Shown piece by piece: positions 1 to 11,900 of a stretch of DNA of 64,000 bases. Where the stretch lies: assembly GCA_022572885.1 (NCBI GenBank), contig JACZVC010000005.1:1-64000 (forward strand), given 5' to 3'. The notes under the pieces are model-generated. The model had not been told where the DNA came from. It saw only the letters and a program-made list of their open reading frames with translations, and did no database searches. Position 1 is the first letter of the stretch. Each line of letters starts with the position of its first letter. The position numbers and the translations under genes are program-made. This DNA comes from Pseudomonadota bacterium. GTDB taxonomy: Bacteria > Pseudomonadota > Gammaproteobacteria > Steroidobacterales > MnTg04.

Positions 1-18
1 TATCGTCGCTTCGCTCAT
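1..18 (-). CDS. Start of an unidentified gene running off the left edge
   Basis: On the minus strand an ATG at 18-16 follows a GGGAGC ribosome-binding site five bases upstream and opens a frame reading MSEATI to the window edge. Only six codons are visible, so the product cannot be named. It would be divergent from the SnoaL-like gene starting at 111. Confidence 0.35.
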
Positions 19-110
19 GTCTTGCTCCCGTTAGACAAATGAGGAGCTTCAACGATCCCGCCTCTTCCGGCCCTTAGAACGGCTGAGATCGACAACTAGG
101 AGGATGACCC

Positions 111-539
111 ATGTCCACTACCGATAGCGAGAAGACCCGACGCAGAGCCCTGCTTAAAACCCACTATGACGTTGAGAACAGCCACGACATGAATGGTATT
201 ATGGCGACCTTTTCACCCGACGCTGAGGTGCTTTTCAACCGAATCCCGTTCACGGACCCGCAAAGCATTCGTGATGCGCACGGCCTTTTGGGTTTTTCCG
301 GCACGGGCGGCGCTTTTGAAGACATTCACAACTATATCGACGACACACATTTCACAGACGACGAAATCATCGTCGAGGGACGCCTGTGCGGCAAACATGT
401 CGGTGAATTCCAAGGCATTAAAGCCACGGGCCGCAACGTCGAACTGCCGTTCGTCGCCTTTTATCACTTCGACAAGACCGACAAACTCATCTCCGAACGT
501 GTAGTCATGAACTTCGGGGTGCTTGTCGCTTCGGGGTAG
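111..539 (+). CDS. SnoaL-like / NTF2-fold protein
   Basis: A 142-residue soluble protein with the features of the SnoaL-like (NTF2/ketosteroid isomerase superfamily) fold: an N-terminal helix with YDVENSHD, an early FSPDAEV segment, and a C-terminal strand with FYHFDKTDKLISER, the usual way such proteins line the cone-shaped pocket. The start is supported by AGGAGG seven bases upstream. Members include polyketide cyclases, small isomerases and many proteins of unknown ligand, so the substrate cannot be given. It stands alone, divergent from a gene cut by the left edge and convergent with the next gene. Confidence 0.75.
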   Translation: MSTTDSEKTRRRALLKTHYDVENSHDMNGIMATFSPDAEVLFNRIPFTDPQSIRDAHGLLGFSGTGGAFEDIHNYIDDTHFTDDEIIVEGRLCGKHVGEFQGIKATGRNVELPFVAFYHFDKTDKLISERVVMNFGVLVASG

Positions 540-614
540 TCAATTGTTGTCAACATCGCAGAGATTAACAAAAGTTAAATGTTGAAATGGCCGCTTTGGG
601 TCGGAAGCAGACCG

Positions 615-1250
615 TTAGTTTCTGTTTTGTTGACGATGTAATCTAGTGCGTGTTACAGGACGCCCATCCTCAATGAATACCGAGCTTCCCCACATTTCGA
701 ATTCACTCCAAGGCTGTTGACGCAGGTCATAAATAATTCGATGCCATGTAGGACCTGTACTTTCATCGTAGCCAATGACCTGTATGTTACATACGGTGGT
801 CCTACAATCGATATAAGAGATATCGAACTGAGTTATCGCAGGGTGGCTAGTCAGGAATTGTAGTATCGCCTGCTCCATGTAATACGCCCAACCATCGTCT
901 TTCGGCTCGACCTCCAGCTCCGTGCGGCGGCCTGCCAGCAAGCCGGAACTCCGGTCGGGAATGTCGCTGTCGGCAATAGGCTGATCGTGGGCCTCGGTAG
1001 CCGGAGTTTGCCGGGCCTCGCTTTGTTTGCTCGAGGTCACTCTATCAGTGGATTGCATGGTAGGCGATGAATCGGCTGTCCGTTCCTCTTTTGCAACGGG
1101 CAATCCCACGTTTGGGGCGGTTGTTGGTGTAGCTTCCGAACTGGGTGCCTCGGGCAGTCCATTTTCTTGGTCAGCGTCCCGAACCCAGCTTACTGCGGCG
1201 AAAACTAACACTCCACTGGCCGCCCCGATTAAGAATGACTTAGTGTCCAT
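615..1250 (-). CDS. Membrane-anchored hypothetical protein with a C-x5-C motif
   Basis: 211 residues from the ATG at 1250; an in-frame start at 1307 adds 19 unlikely residues. The N-terminus (MDTKSFLIGAASGVLVF) is a single membrane anchor or uncleaved signal. Residues of about 25-115 are a Pro/Thr/Ser/Glu-rich linker without predicted fold. The C-terminal 90 residues form a compact domain containing DGWAYYMEQ and DCRTTVCNI, whose two cysteines could form a disulfide in the periplasm. I do not recognise a named family. It is convergent with the SnoaL-like gene. Confidence 0.55.
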   Translation of the reverse strand: MDTKSFLIGAASGVLVFAAVSWVRDADQENGLPEAPSSEATPTTAPNVGLPVAKEERTADSSPTMQSTDRVTSSKQSEARQTPATEAHDQPIADSDIPDRSSGLLAGRRTELEVEPKDDGWAYYMEQAILQFLTSHPAITQFDISYIDCRTTVCNIQVIGYDESTGPTWHRIIYDLRQQPWSEFEMWGSSVFIEDGRPVTRTRLHRQQNRN

Positions 1251-1494
1251 TTCTGCATCATATATCGGCTGCCGTGGAAACTCCTGCAGGCGTCCGCTTC
1301 GGATCATTAGCGGACATAGGTAATCACAGCCCTTTTGTCAGTTTTGGCAGTGAGTGGTCTGGGGATCTAAAAACATCGTTTTTGAGCAGATTTCTGTCCT
1401 ATTGCTACCCACAGTGCTACCCAGAGAGGAAATGGATGCCCATGAATTCAGGTAACTATTTGATTATTATGATTTATCTTGAGAAGCAGGAGTT

Positions 1495-2514
1495 CTAGTC
1501 TTCCTGCCAGCGGAACAGCCAGGCGCCGATGGCGAGCAATACAATAGTCATTGCCGCAAGCTGAGTGACCTGCGGCATCACCTCGGCCAGGCCTGCGCCA
1601 TCCAGCATGATATGCCGGGCCGCATCGAGCAGCGGGGTTAGCGGGAATAAGCCGGCAATATCCTGCACATACTGCGGCGTTCCTTCCAGCGAAAACCAGA
1701 CTCCCGATAACAGCATCATCGGCCAACTGATCATATTGAGCAGACCGCCGGCGAGTTCTTCGCTGGCCGTGCGCACCGCGACCAGCAGACCCGTGGAAAT
1801 CAGGCAGGTCGCGCCCAGCGTGGCAACCACGAACAGCGCCAGATAGCTGCCCGACATTTTGAAATCGATCAGGTAGCTGGTACCGGCGAAAACCATCGCG
1901 GTCAGACCCATTATCAGCACCAGGCGCGACAGCACTTGTGCGGTCAGAAATTCGAACGGCGTCAGCGGCGTCGCCTTCAGGCGCTTCAGAAAACCGTTCT
2001 TGCGATAGCGAACCACCACATAACCTACGCCAAACAGGCAACTGAACATCATGTTCATGCCGAGAATTCCCGGTAGCAGCCAGTCTACATAGCGAACCGC
2101 CGATCCGCTGACCGTGCCGCGAATGAAATCGCTACTGCCAGTGCCGGCGATCAGCTTCTCCAGCATGTAACCCTTCGGCGACGATTCGTTAACCCAGTAT
2201 TGTGGTGGTTGATCGGCGGGACTGATCAGCATATCCATCTGGTGGCGCGATAATTTGGCCAACGCATCATCGAGATCGCTGACCGCATAAAAATCGATAA
2301 ACCGGGTTTGCAGGAACGGGTGTGCGGCCAGGTCGATTACCTTGGACTGCTGAAGGACCGCGACCTTGAACATCGATCGCCCGTCGCCCGAAAAAATAAC
2401 GCCCATGCCGACAACCAGCAACACCGGCAACAGGATATTCCAGCCCAGCGCCGAACGATCCCTGAGGAATTCGATGTTCCGCGCATGCAGGATCGCCAAT
2501 ATTCGGGAAATCAT
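1495..2514 (-). CDS. ABC-2 type transporter permease
   Basis: 339-residue integral membrane subunit of an ABC exporter. An N-terminal helix (NILLPVLLVVGMGVIF) is followed by a large extracytoplasmic loop of about 110 residues and then five hydrophobic segments from about residue 145 to the end, the standard ABC-2 (DrrB/YadH-like) layout. Its start overlaps the stop of the ATPase gene by four bases, so the two subunits are translationally coupled. The substrate cannot be read from the sequence; lipids, drugs and polysaccharides are all exported by this family. Confidence 0.85.
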   Translation of the reverse strand: MISRILAILHARNIEFLRDRSALGWNILLPVLLVVGMGVIFSGDGRSMFKVAVLQQSKVIDLAAHPFLQTRFIDFYAVSDLDDALAKLSRHQMDMLISPADQPPQYWVNESSPKGYMLEKLIAGTGSSDFIRGTVSGSAVRYVDWLLPGILGMNMMFSCLFGVGYVVVRYRKNGFLKRLKATPLTPFEFLTAQVLSRLVLIMGLTAMVFAGTSYLIDFKMSGSYLALFVVATLGATCLISTGLLVAVRTASEELAGGLLNMISWPMMLLSGVWFSLEGTPQYVQDIAGLFPLTPLLDAARHIMLDGAGLAEVMPQVTQLAAMTIVLLAIGAWLFRWQED

Positions 2515-3395
2515 GCCCTGAGCTCCGTGCCGGTCAGTTCGAGGAAAAGGTCTTCCAGGTTCCGTGGCCGGATCTTTATCCGGTCGATACTGACGCCAAG
2601 TTCGAGCAATTTGGCCAAGGTCTCGCTGACGCTGGCAACCGATATTTCGACCGAATCGATTTTCTCATGAACCGTCCACGGCAGGCTTGCCGGTGAAACC
2701 GTAAAATCCTCGCGCGGCAGTTCGATAATGACATCGCTGAAGTGTTCCTTGAGCAGGGATTCCGGTGAACCGTGCGCGATGATCTTGCCGTGGTCCATGA
2801 TCGCGATGGTGTCGCAGAGGATGTAGGCTTCATCCATATAGTGGGTGGTGAGCAACACGGTCGTGCGGCGTTTCTTGATCTTTTCTATCAGGTCCCAGAA
2901 GTTACGCCTGGCCTGCGGATCCAGACCGGTTGTGGGCTCGTCAAGGAACAGGATTTTCGGATCGTTGACCAGCGCGATCGCCAGCAACAAGCGCTGACGC
3001 TGGCCGCCGGAAAGTTTGCGGTTATCCCTGTCCAGCAGTTGCTCCAGGGAGCAGGATTCGATCAGTTCGTCGAGATCCGCGCCATGTTTATAAAAGCCGC
3101 GAAACAACTGCAGTGATTCTCTTACGGTCAGGTGATCTTGCAGGGCCGTGGACTGAAATTGCATGCCCGCTTCGTTCCTGAAATCCGCGCCGATCGGCTT
3201 TCCCCGGTAAAGTATTTCCCCGCTACTGGCCGATCGGATGCCCTCCATGATTTCCACAGCCGTGGTTTTGCCGGCGCCGTTGGGGCCCAGCATGCCAAAA
3301 CAACTGCCTTCGTCTACGGAAAAACTGATCCCGGCGACCGCGGTGACGCCGGGATATTCTTTGACCAGGTTGTGAACTTCCAGGACTGCGCTCAT
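2511..3395 (-). CDS. ABC exporter ATP-binding protein (DrrA/CcmA-like class)
   Basis: 294-residue ATPase that powers the permease encoded immediately downstream. Walker A GPNGAGKTT, signature LSGGQRQRL, Walker B ILFLDEPTTGLD and the H-loop TTHYMDEA are all present and in order. About 80 C-terminal residues after the ATPase core form the accessory domain typical of DrrA-like exporters. It is the first gene of the pair and is divergent from the fadH-like gene, with about 240 bases of intergenic DNA between them. Confidence 0.9.
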   Translation of the reverse strand: MSAVLEVHNLVKEYPGVTAVAGISFSVDEGSCFGMLGPNGAGKTTAVEIMEGIRSASSGEILYRGKPIGADFRNEAGMQFQSTALQDHLTVRESLQLFRGFYKHGADLDELIESCSLEQLLDRDNRKLSGGQRQRLLLAIALVNDPKILFLDEPTTGLDPQARRNFWDLIEKIKKRRTTVLLTTHYMDEAYILCDTIAIMDHGKIIAHGSPESLLKEHFSDVIIELPREDFTVSPASLPWTVHEKIDSVEISVASVSETLAKLLELGVSIDRIKIRPRNLEDLFLELTGTELRA

Positions 3396-3604
3396 GGGTC
3401 GATAGGTTCTTTTTTGGGATCGGGCGAGCCGTGTGCCGCGACAGGCAGATGCATCTTCGTAGATTGCAATGGACAGTGAATCATGAGCGCTTTGGGAAAT
3501 CCGACTGATAAGTAGCGGACAGCTTAGGGGATTATGCTACCCATCGGCAACAGCCGATCCGGGCAACAGCGGGCTTGCATGCGAGCGCCAAAGGTGTCGT
3601 ATGA

Positions 3605-5674
<2,070 letters not shown>

Positions 5675-5708
5675 TGTTAACAATCAGTTATATGTAACAC
5701 TTAATGTC

Positions 5709-6479
5709 TTGACTAAATTGAAAACTCCCACCATACCGCCGTTCGACATGGGCCAGTCAGCGTTGTTGGAGCCTGCGGAAAAGGTTGCGAACTTCAGAAT
5801 CCGGCGGAGCAGCCGCGCCCGCCACTTGAGTATCCAGGTGCACCCGCCGGGGCTGGTCGAGATTGTCGTGCCCAGGCGCATGCCGGTACGGGAAGTGGAG
5901 TCATTTGTCAGAGCGCATGCGACCTGGATTCGGGAAACCTGTGTGGGAATGAACCGTCGTCACCTCGACCCGGGAACCGGGCCGCCGTCGCATATCAGGC
6001 TGGGCGTACTGGATCGGGAATGGTCGGTCAGCTACAACCCGAATCCGCGTGCCAGGCTGCGGGTGGCGGAATCAGACACCGGCCTTGAAGTATTTGGCGC
6101 CAATGACGATGTCGGCCGCCGGCGCGCATTGTTGAACTGGCTCAGACGAAAGGCGCGCGCGTTTATGGTACCGGCAGTTGGCGCGCTGGCATTGAAAACC
6201 GGTTTGCGCCCCCGCGCAATCCAGATTCGGGCGCAGCGTTCGCGCTGGGGTAGTTGCTCATCGAATAGAACACTCAGTTTGAATCTGTGCCTGCTGTTCC
6301 AGGAACCGGAACTGGTTCGCTACCTGCTGATCCATGAATTGTGCCACCTCAGGCACATGAACCACTCGCCGCGTTTTTGGGCACTCGTCGAACAATATTC
6401 CCCGGGGGGCAGGATACTCGACCAGCGCCTGAACGATGGCTGGACCCGCATCCCCGGCTGGCTGTTCGCAGAACTGTGA
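5709..6479 (+). CDS. YgjP-like (DUF45/WLM) metallopeptidase-fold protein
   Basis: 256 residues. The C-terminal half carries a zinc-binding HELCHLRHMNHSPRFW motif (HExxH plus a third His), preceded by the QRSRWGSCSSN segment characteristic of the YgjP/DUF45 family. These proteins resemble metalloproteases; E. coli YgjP has been associated with UTP pyrophosphatase activity. The frame opens at TTG 5709; the first ATG is 5748 and neither has a clear ribosome-binding site, so the start is uncertain. It follows the fadH-like gene by 34 bases and is convergent with the DUF2333 gene. Confidence 0.8.
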   Translation: MTKLKTPTIPPFDMGQSALLEPAEKVANFRIRRSSRARHLSIQVHPPGLVEIVVPRRMPVREVESFVRAHATWIRETCVGMNRRHLDPGTGPPSHIRLGVLDREWSVSYNPNPRARLRVAESDTGLEVFGANDDVGRRRALLNWLRRKARAFMVPAVGALALKTGLRPRAIQIRAQRSRWGSCSSNRTLSLNLCLLFQEPELVRYLLIHELCHLRHMNHSPRFWALVEQYSPGGRILDQRLNDGWTRIPGWLFAEL

Positions 6480-6500
6480 ACGCTTGTCGCTGCTTTCTGC

Positions 6501-7511
6501 TTAACCCTGGTCCAGCAATTCCCTGAGATTGATGACCGCCGAGTTGGCGCGCGACAGGTACGAGGCGAGCACCAGTGAGTGATTGGCAAAAATTCCATAG
6601 CCTGAGCCATTCAGAATCACCGGGCTTTTGATGGGACGCAGGCCGCCTTCGAGTTCACGGATGATCTGGCGCAGCGACACGATCGCGTTCTTGTCCTTGA
6701 GGACTTTCTCGAAATCAAACTGTGCGGCCCTGAGAAAATGGACCAGCGCCCAGGTCGTCCCTCTGGCCTCAAAAAATACGTTGTCGATTTTCAGCCATGG
6801 CGTTTCGACCGAAACGTAGTCCGGCAGAATATCGGTGTTTGCCGCGGCCCTTTCACCGGCCAGATCGGTGTTTACCCGGACCTGTCCGACACTGGCGCTG
6901 AGTCTTTGCGACAGACTGCCCAACCTTTTCTCAACCACCACCAGCCACTCCCGTAAATTATCCGCCCGCGCGTAAAATTGGGCATTGCGATTTTCCGGGT
7001 CGCTGAGTCGATCGCGATAAGCTTTGAGATAACGGATTCCCTTGCGGTACTGTCGCTCACTCGATGGCAACATCCATGAGTTGTGATCGTAATTCAATAC
7101 CGGTTCCGCGAGCGCCAGATCGGGATCTTCCAACGACTGGGACTGCGAGCGGCTGTAGTCATTGCGCAATACCCGGGCGAGATCTCGCACCTGCACCACG
7201 ACCCCAAATTCCCAGCTTGGAATGTTGTCCAGAAATATCCCGGGCGGGGCAATGTCGTTGCTCAGGTACCCGCCAGGCTTATCGAGGAGTATTTCGGTCA
7301 CTTCGATCAGTGTTTGGGTCGTGGAATAACCGATGGGTGCGCGTTGCCCGGATACATCGGAAGTCACCCAGAACGGGTTTGGCTCGCGTGACCACCAGAA
7401 TGCGAGAATCAAAATAATGACCAGCAAGACCGCGAGCACTACACCGGCGGCGATCAGCCGGGGATTCCACTGCGCATCGGGCTCCTGCCATTGCCATATG
7501 TTTTTCATCAT
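6501..7511 (-). CDS. DUF2333 family membrane protein
   Basis: 336 residues from the ATG at 7511, chosen because GGAGCG lies five bases upstream; a second ATG is adjacent. One transmembrane segment (residues of about 20-45, AAGVVLAVLLVIILILAFWW) anchors a periplasmic domain of about 290 residues. The sequence matches my memory of the DUF2333 family, found in gamma- and alphaproteobacteria and without a known function. It lies 23 bases downstream of the SDR gene on the same strand and may share its transcript. Confidence 0.75.
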   Translation of the reverse strand: MMKNIWQWQEPDAQWNPRLIAAGVVLAVLLVIILILAFWWSREPNPFWVTSDVSGQRAPIGYSTTQTLIEVTEILLDKPGGYLSNDIAPPGIFLDNIPSWEFGVVVQVRDLARVLRNDYSRSQSQSLEDPDLALAEPVLNYDHNSWMLPSSERQYRKGIRYLKAYRDRLSDPENRNAQFYARADNLREWLVVVEKRLGSLSQRLSASVGQVRVNTDLAGERAAANTDILPDYVSVETPWLKIDNVFFEARGTTWALVHFLRAAQFDFEKVLKDKNAIVSLRQIIRELEGGLRPIKSPVILNGSGYGIFANHSLVLASYLSRANSAVINLRELLDQG

Positions 7512-7534
7512 TTGCGCTCCTGCTCGCAGCAAAG

Positions 7535-8356
7535 CTAATCGAGAAACAGATCGGGCGCCAGTGCCGTACCGGGGCTGACCGCGTAGCGAGAGAAATCGCT
7601 AACGCCAGATTCCCTGAGTACATCCTCATCGATCAGGAACTGTCCGTTGTATCTTTGGTCCGCAGCCGACAAAATCAGGTGAGCCGCATCGGCAACGATC
7701 TCCGGATGACGGCATTGTTCGGGTTTTACGAGGTCACCCAGCATCTTGATCGCGGCCGTTGCGATCACCGTACGCGGCCACAACGCACTGACCGATAAGC
7801 CACTGTTGGCAAACTCCCGGGCCATGCCCAGCACACACAGGCTCATTCCGTACTTGGCGATGGTATATGCAACATGCTCCTTGAACCACTTAGGATCCAG
7901 GTTCGGAGGCGGCGCCAGATTGAGTATCTTCGCCTGCCCGGATTGCAAAAGATGCGGCAAACATGCCTGGGAACAAAGGTAGGTTCCCCGTACATTGACG
8001 TCAAACATCAGGTCAAAGCGTTTCATCGGTGTGCCCAGGGTGCCCGCCAGGTAAATTGCGCTGGCATTGTTGACCAGGATATCGATGCCGCCGAAATGAC
8101 CAACCGCCTGGTCGACCGCTGCGCTCACCTGTGCCTCGTCGCGGATATCGGTCCGGATCGGCAGGGCCTTGCCTCCGGCTTGCTCTATTTCCCGCGCAAC
8201 ACTGGATATGGTGCCGGGAAGCTGCGGATGCTCGTGTTCGGTTTTTGCGGCGATCACGATGTTTGCGCCGTCACGCGCTGCCCGGCAAGCGATCGCTCGG
8301 CCAATGCCTCGGCTCGCGCCGGTGATGAAAAGGGTTTTCCCGTTTAGTGTCGTCAT
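7535..8356 (-). CDS. SDR family oxidoreductase (HSDL2-like)
   Basis: 273 residues of the short-chain dehydrogenase/reductase family: the dinucleotide-binding TGASRGIG near residue 12, NNAS near 92, and the catalytic YTIAK (YxxxK) near 168. The LNLAPPPNLDPKWF stretch before the catalytic Tyr is typical of the hydroxysteroid dehydrogenase-like 2 subgroup, without the SCP2 domain found in the eukaryotic protein. It overlaps the sirtuin gene by four bases (ATGA), so the two are co-translated. The substrate is unknown. Confidence 0.85.
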   Translation of the reverse strand: MTTLNGKTLFITGASRGIGRAIACRAARDGANIVIAAKTEHEHPQLPGTISSVAREIEQAGGKALPIRTDIRDEAQVSAAVDQAVGHFGGIDILVNNASAIYLAGTLGTPMKRFDLMFDVNVRGTYLCSQACLPHLLQSGQAKILNLAPPPNLDPKWFKEHVAYTIAKYGMSLCVLGMAREFANSGLSVSALWPRTVIATAAIKMLGDLVKPEQCRHPEIVADAAHLILSAADQRYNGQFLIDEDVLRESGVSDFSRYAVSPGTALAPDLFLD

Positions 8357-9135
8357 GGCTTTCTCATTTCTGGCAAGTCATATTCACGCTCGCCCGGACT
8401 ATCGCGCAATGCCCGGACGAGCGCCGGCAGAAACTGAGCCGCGGTGCCGTGCAAGGCATAGTTGGCGCGGTCGCTTAGCGAAGTCTCCTGCGGATTTATC
8501 TCGACCAGGCAGGCGCCGGATTGCAGCGCAAGCTCAGCGAGCCCCGCGGCAGGCTGGACCAGCGCCGAGGTGCCGATGGCAAAAAACACATCGCAGGCGC
8601 CCGCGTATTCGATAGCCGCCGCCAGGGCATCGGGGTCTATTTGCTCGCCGAACCAGACTACGTCCGGACGTAAATAAGCGCCGCAGCGAGGGCAGGGTGG
8701 GGGCGACTTGCTGGCGTCATAATCTTCGACCACGCAGCCTTCTTCCGAGCACACCGTGCGCATGATATTGCCGTGAAATTCGATCATATTCCGGCTGCCC
8801 GCAGCCTGGTGCAGACCATCCACGTTCTGCGAGATCAGGCTGAATCGAGGGAACATCCGCTCCAGATCGACCAGCGCAGAATGAGCTGCGTTTGGCCTGG
8901 CCTGCCTTACCAGCTTCCGGCGCCATTGATACCATTCCCAGACCAGCGATGGATCGTGCTGGAACGCCTCCATGGTCGCCAGAGCTTCCGGCTTGAATTT
9001 CGCCCACAACCCGGTTTGCGCATCGCGAAAGGTCGGCACGCCGCTTTCCGCCGATACGCCGGAGCCGGTCAGAACGCAGACGCTTTCAGCGGCCGCCAGT
9101 CTTGCTGTCAGCCCGATAGGAACTTCGCCGCTCAC
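8353..9135 (-). CDS. cobB: Sir2-family NAD-dependent protein deacylase
   Basis: 260 residues with all sirtuin motifs: GSGVSAESGVPTFRD for NAD binding, SQNVDGLHQAAG with the catalytic His shortly after (IEFHGN), four zinc cysteines (TVCSEEGC and PPCPRCGAYL), and GTSALVQPA near the C-terminus. It removes acyl groups from lysines using NAD and commonly controls acyl-CoA synthetases. The gene sits between aconitase upstream and the SDR gene downstream on the same strand, with a four-base overlap to the latter. Confidence 0.88.
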   Translation of the reverse strand: MSGEVPIGLTARLAAAESVCVLTGSGVSAESGVPTFRDAQTGLWAKFKPEALATMEAFQHDPSLVWEWYQWRRKLVRQARPNAAHSALVDLERMFPRFSLISQNVDGLHQAAGSRNMIEFHGNIMRTVCSEEGCVVEDYDASKSPPPCPRCGAYLRPDVVWFGEQIDPDALAAAIEYAGACDVFFAIGTSALVQPAAGLAELALQSGACLVEINPQETSLSDRANYALHGTAAQFLPALVRALRDSPGEREYDLPEMRKP

Positions 9136-9189
9136 TGGGCGCCCACTGCGATCTTTCCGGAACCGCTGAATGGCCGGTTGCTAAGCAGA

Positions 9190-11868
9190 TCATGCCGCCT
9201 TTGCTCGCCCTGCCAACTGGCGCAAAACATAGTGGAGAATGCCGCCATTTCTGTAGTACTCGCGTTCTTTTGGCGTGTCGATGCGGACCCGCGCAGAAAA
9301 ATGAATCGCTTCGCCGGATTCAGGCATCGCGACCACCCTGACCGATTCCGCATTCGCGTCCTCCAGGCCATTGATCGTGAAGCTCTCCTGGCCGGTGATG
9401 CCCAGGTTTTCCGCATTGTCCCCATCCATGAACTCCAGCGGCAGTACGCCCATGCCGATCAGGTTGGAACGGTGGATGCGCTCGTAACTTTCTGCAATTA
9501 CCGCCTGTACGCCAAGCAGTTTAGTGCCCTTTGCCGCCCAGTCACGAGACGAACCGGTACCGTATTCCTTACCGGCAATAACCAGCAGCGGAGTCCCTTC
9601 GTCATGGTAACGCATGGCGGCTTCGTAGATGGACAGCTGTTCGCCGCCGGGCTGATGGCGGGTCCAGCCGCCTTCGGTACCCGGTGCCAGCTGGTTACGC
9701 AGGCGGATATTCGCAAAAGTACCGCGCATCATCACTTCGTGATTACCGCGCCTCGATCCGTAGGAATTGAAGTCAGCCGTTTTCACGCCCTCTGCCCGCA
9801 GGTAATCGGCGGCCGGGCTGTCGCTCGCAATGCTGCCCGCCGGTGAAATATGGTCGGTGGTCACCGAGTCGCCGAGCAAGACCAGTACCCGCGCGCCGGA
9901 TATATCGCCGACCGGCGCCGCCGCCATCGTCATACCGGCAAAATAAGGCGGATTCTTGACATAGGTCGAATCCGCTTGCCACTGGTAGAGTTCTCCTTCG
10001 GCAACCTGCAAGCCGTTCCAATTTTTGTCGCCATCGAATACCTTTGCGTACTCGTGCAGGAACATTTCACGGTTAACGCAGGCATCCATCTTTGCGTGAA
10101 TTTCCCGCTGGCTCGGCCAGATGTCCCGCAGATACACGGGCTCGCCATCGGCATCTATTCCCAGCGAACTGTTGATCAGGTCGACGTTCATATTGCCGGC
10201 CAACGCATAGGCCACCACCAGCGGCGGTGAAGCGAGAAAATTCATTCTGACCAACGGGTGAATGCGACCCTCGAAATTCCGGTTGCCCGAGAGCACGGCA
10301 CAACCTACCAGTTGGCTGTTTTCCACCGCTTCCCGGATTTCCGGTCGCAGCGGCCCGGAATTGCCGATGCATGTCGTGCAACCATAGCCGACCAGGTAAA
10401 AGCCCATTTTCTCCAGGTCATCCAGCAAATCCGCTTTCTCGAGATACTCGCTGACCACCCGCGACCCCGGCGCCAGGCTGCCCTTGACCCACGGTTTGGT
10501 CTTTAGCCCCTTTGCGGCAGCGTTTCTTGCCAGCAAACCGGCCGCTATCATCACGGCCGGGTTCGATGTATTCGTGCAACTGGTGATTGCCGCGATCAGC
10601 ACCGAGCCATCGCAAAGCTCAAAATCCTGGCCATCCATGCTGACATCGGCCCGGCCGTTACTGTCCCTGCCGCTGATTTCCTGCGCCAGGTGATCCTGGA
10701 ACACTCTGGCCGCCGATTTCAGGGTGATCCGGTCCTGCGGCCGTTTCGGCCCGGCGATGCAAGGCTCGACATTCGCTATGTCCAGTTCCAGAACGTCGCT
10801 GTAATCTGCATCGGATTGTCCATCATCACGCCAGAGACCCTGGACCCTGGCGTAGGCTTCGACCAGTTCGATGGTGTGCGCATCGCGGCCGCTCAGTTCG
10901 AGGTAGCGGAGGGTTTCACCGTCGATCGGGAATATTGCGCAAGTACTGCCGAACTCCGGCGCCATGTTGGCCAGCGTCGCACGATCGGCAAGCGGCAGTT
11001 TCGCCAGCCCATCGCCGTAGAACTCGACAAATTTTCCAACCACGCCTTTTTCACGAAGCATCTGGGTAACGGTGAGTACCAGGTCGGTCGCGGTGGCCCC
11101 CTCAGGCAAATTGCCGCTCAGTTTGAAGCCGATGACCTGTGGGATCAGCATCGTGATCGCCTGGCCCAGCATGGCTGCTTCGGCCTCGATGCCACCGACT
11201 CCCCAACCCAGGACCCCCAGTCCATTCACCATCGTCGTGTGGGAGTCGGTGCCGACCAGTGTGTCCGGGTAAGCCTGCAGCACACCATCCTTTTCAACCC
11301 CAAAGACAACTCGTGCAAGGTACTCCAGGTTGACCTGGTGAACGATTCCGGTGTTCGGAGGAACGACCAGGAAGTTGTCAAAGGCATTTTGTCCCCAGCG
11401 CAGGAATGAATAGCGCTCCTTATTGCGCTGGAATTCGATAATATTATTCAGATCCAGTGCGTCGGCGGAACCATAATTATCGACCTGAACCGAATGATCG
11501 ATAACCAGTTCGGCGGGTGACAGGGGATTGATGTCAGCGGCCTTTCCGCCGAGCCTGACAACGGCATCACGCATCGCCGCGAGATCAACGACTGCCGGCA
11601 CACCGGTAAAGTCCTGCAAAATAACGCGCGCCGGCGTGAAAGCAATCTCCTGGCTGGGTTCGGCCTTTGCGTCCCAGTTGGCCACTGCCTCGATATCGTC
11701 CCGCGTAATGTCTATGCCATTCTCGTGACGCAGGAGGTTTTCGAGCAGGATCTTCAACGAATAGGGCAGCCGCTGGTAGTGGGTGCCTTCAAGGGCATCC
11801 AACCGGTAAATCTGGTATTCCTTGTCGCCGACTTTTAGCATCGAGCGTGCGTCAAACGAGTCCGTCAT
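9190..11868 (-). CDS. acnA: Aconitate hydratase A
   Basis: 892 residues, the usual length for AcnA/IRP-type aconitases. It isomerises citrate to isocitrate in the TCA cycle. The cysteines that bind the 4Fe-4S cluster are visible in [11 protein letters not shown] and [11 protein letters not shown], and the C-terminal swivel domain includes [12 protein letters not shown] and [16 protein letters not shown]. The start at 11868 is preceded by GGAGACC; a further in-frame ATG at 11892 is less likely. It is followed by the sirtuin gene 54 bases on, which may link TCA flux and acylation control. Confidence 0.95.
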   Translation of the reverse strand: MTDSFDARSMLKVGDKEYQIYRLDALEGTHYQRLPYSLKILLENLLRHENGIDITRDDIEAVANWDAKAEPSQEIAFTPARVILQDFTGVPAVVDLAAMRDAVVRLGGKAADINPLSPAELVIDHSVQVDNYGSADALDLNNIIEFQRNKERYSFLRWGQNAFDNFLVVPPNTGIVHQVNLEYLARVVFGVEKDGVLQAYPDTLVGTDSHTTMVNGLGVLGWGVGGIEAEAAMLGQAITMLIPQVIGFKLSGNLPEGATATDLVLTVTQMLREKGVVGKFVEFYGDGLAKLPLADRATLANMAPEFGSTCAIFPIDGETLRYLELSGRDAHTIELVEAYARVQGLWRDDGQSDADYSDVLELDIANVEPCIAGPKRPQDRITLKSAARVFQDHLAQEISGRDSNGRADVSMDGQDFELCDGSVLIAAITSCTNTSNPAVMIAAGLLARNAAAKGLKTKPWVKGSLAPGSRVVSEYLEKADLLDDLEKMGFYLVGYGCTTCIGNSGPLRPEIREAVENSQLVGCAVLSGNRNFEGRIHPLVRMNFLASPPLVVAYALAGNMNVDLINSSLGIDADGEPVYLRDIWPSQREIHAKMDACVNREMFLHEYAKVFDGDKNWNGLQVAEGELYQWQADSTYVKNPPYFAGMTMAAAPVGDISGARVLVLLGDSVTTDHISPAGSIASDSPAADYLRAEGVKTADFNSYGSRRGNHEVMMRGTFANIRLRNQLAPGTEGGWTRHQPGGEQLSIYEAAMRYHDEGTPLLVIAGKEYGTGSSRDWAAKGTKLLGVQAVIAESYERIHRSNLIGMGVLPLEFMDGDNAENLGITGQESFTINGLEDANAESVRVVAMPESGEAIHFSARVRIDTPKEREYYRNGGILHYVLRQLAGRAKAA

Positions 11869-11900
11869 GAGGTCTCCGAAATGGCAGGGCAAGCCGTAAA

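Noticed and set aside
1274-1498. A 74-codon plus-strand frame in the gap before the ABC permease
   Set aside because: No ribosome-binding site and it ends in the permease 3' end; composition does not look like a protein. The 244-base gap has no other feature I could support.
8773-9846. A 357-codon frame opposite the sirtuin and aconitase genes
   Set aside because: It is the antisense shadow of two well-identified enzymes in GC-rich DNA.
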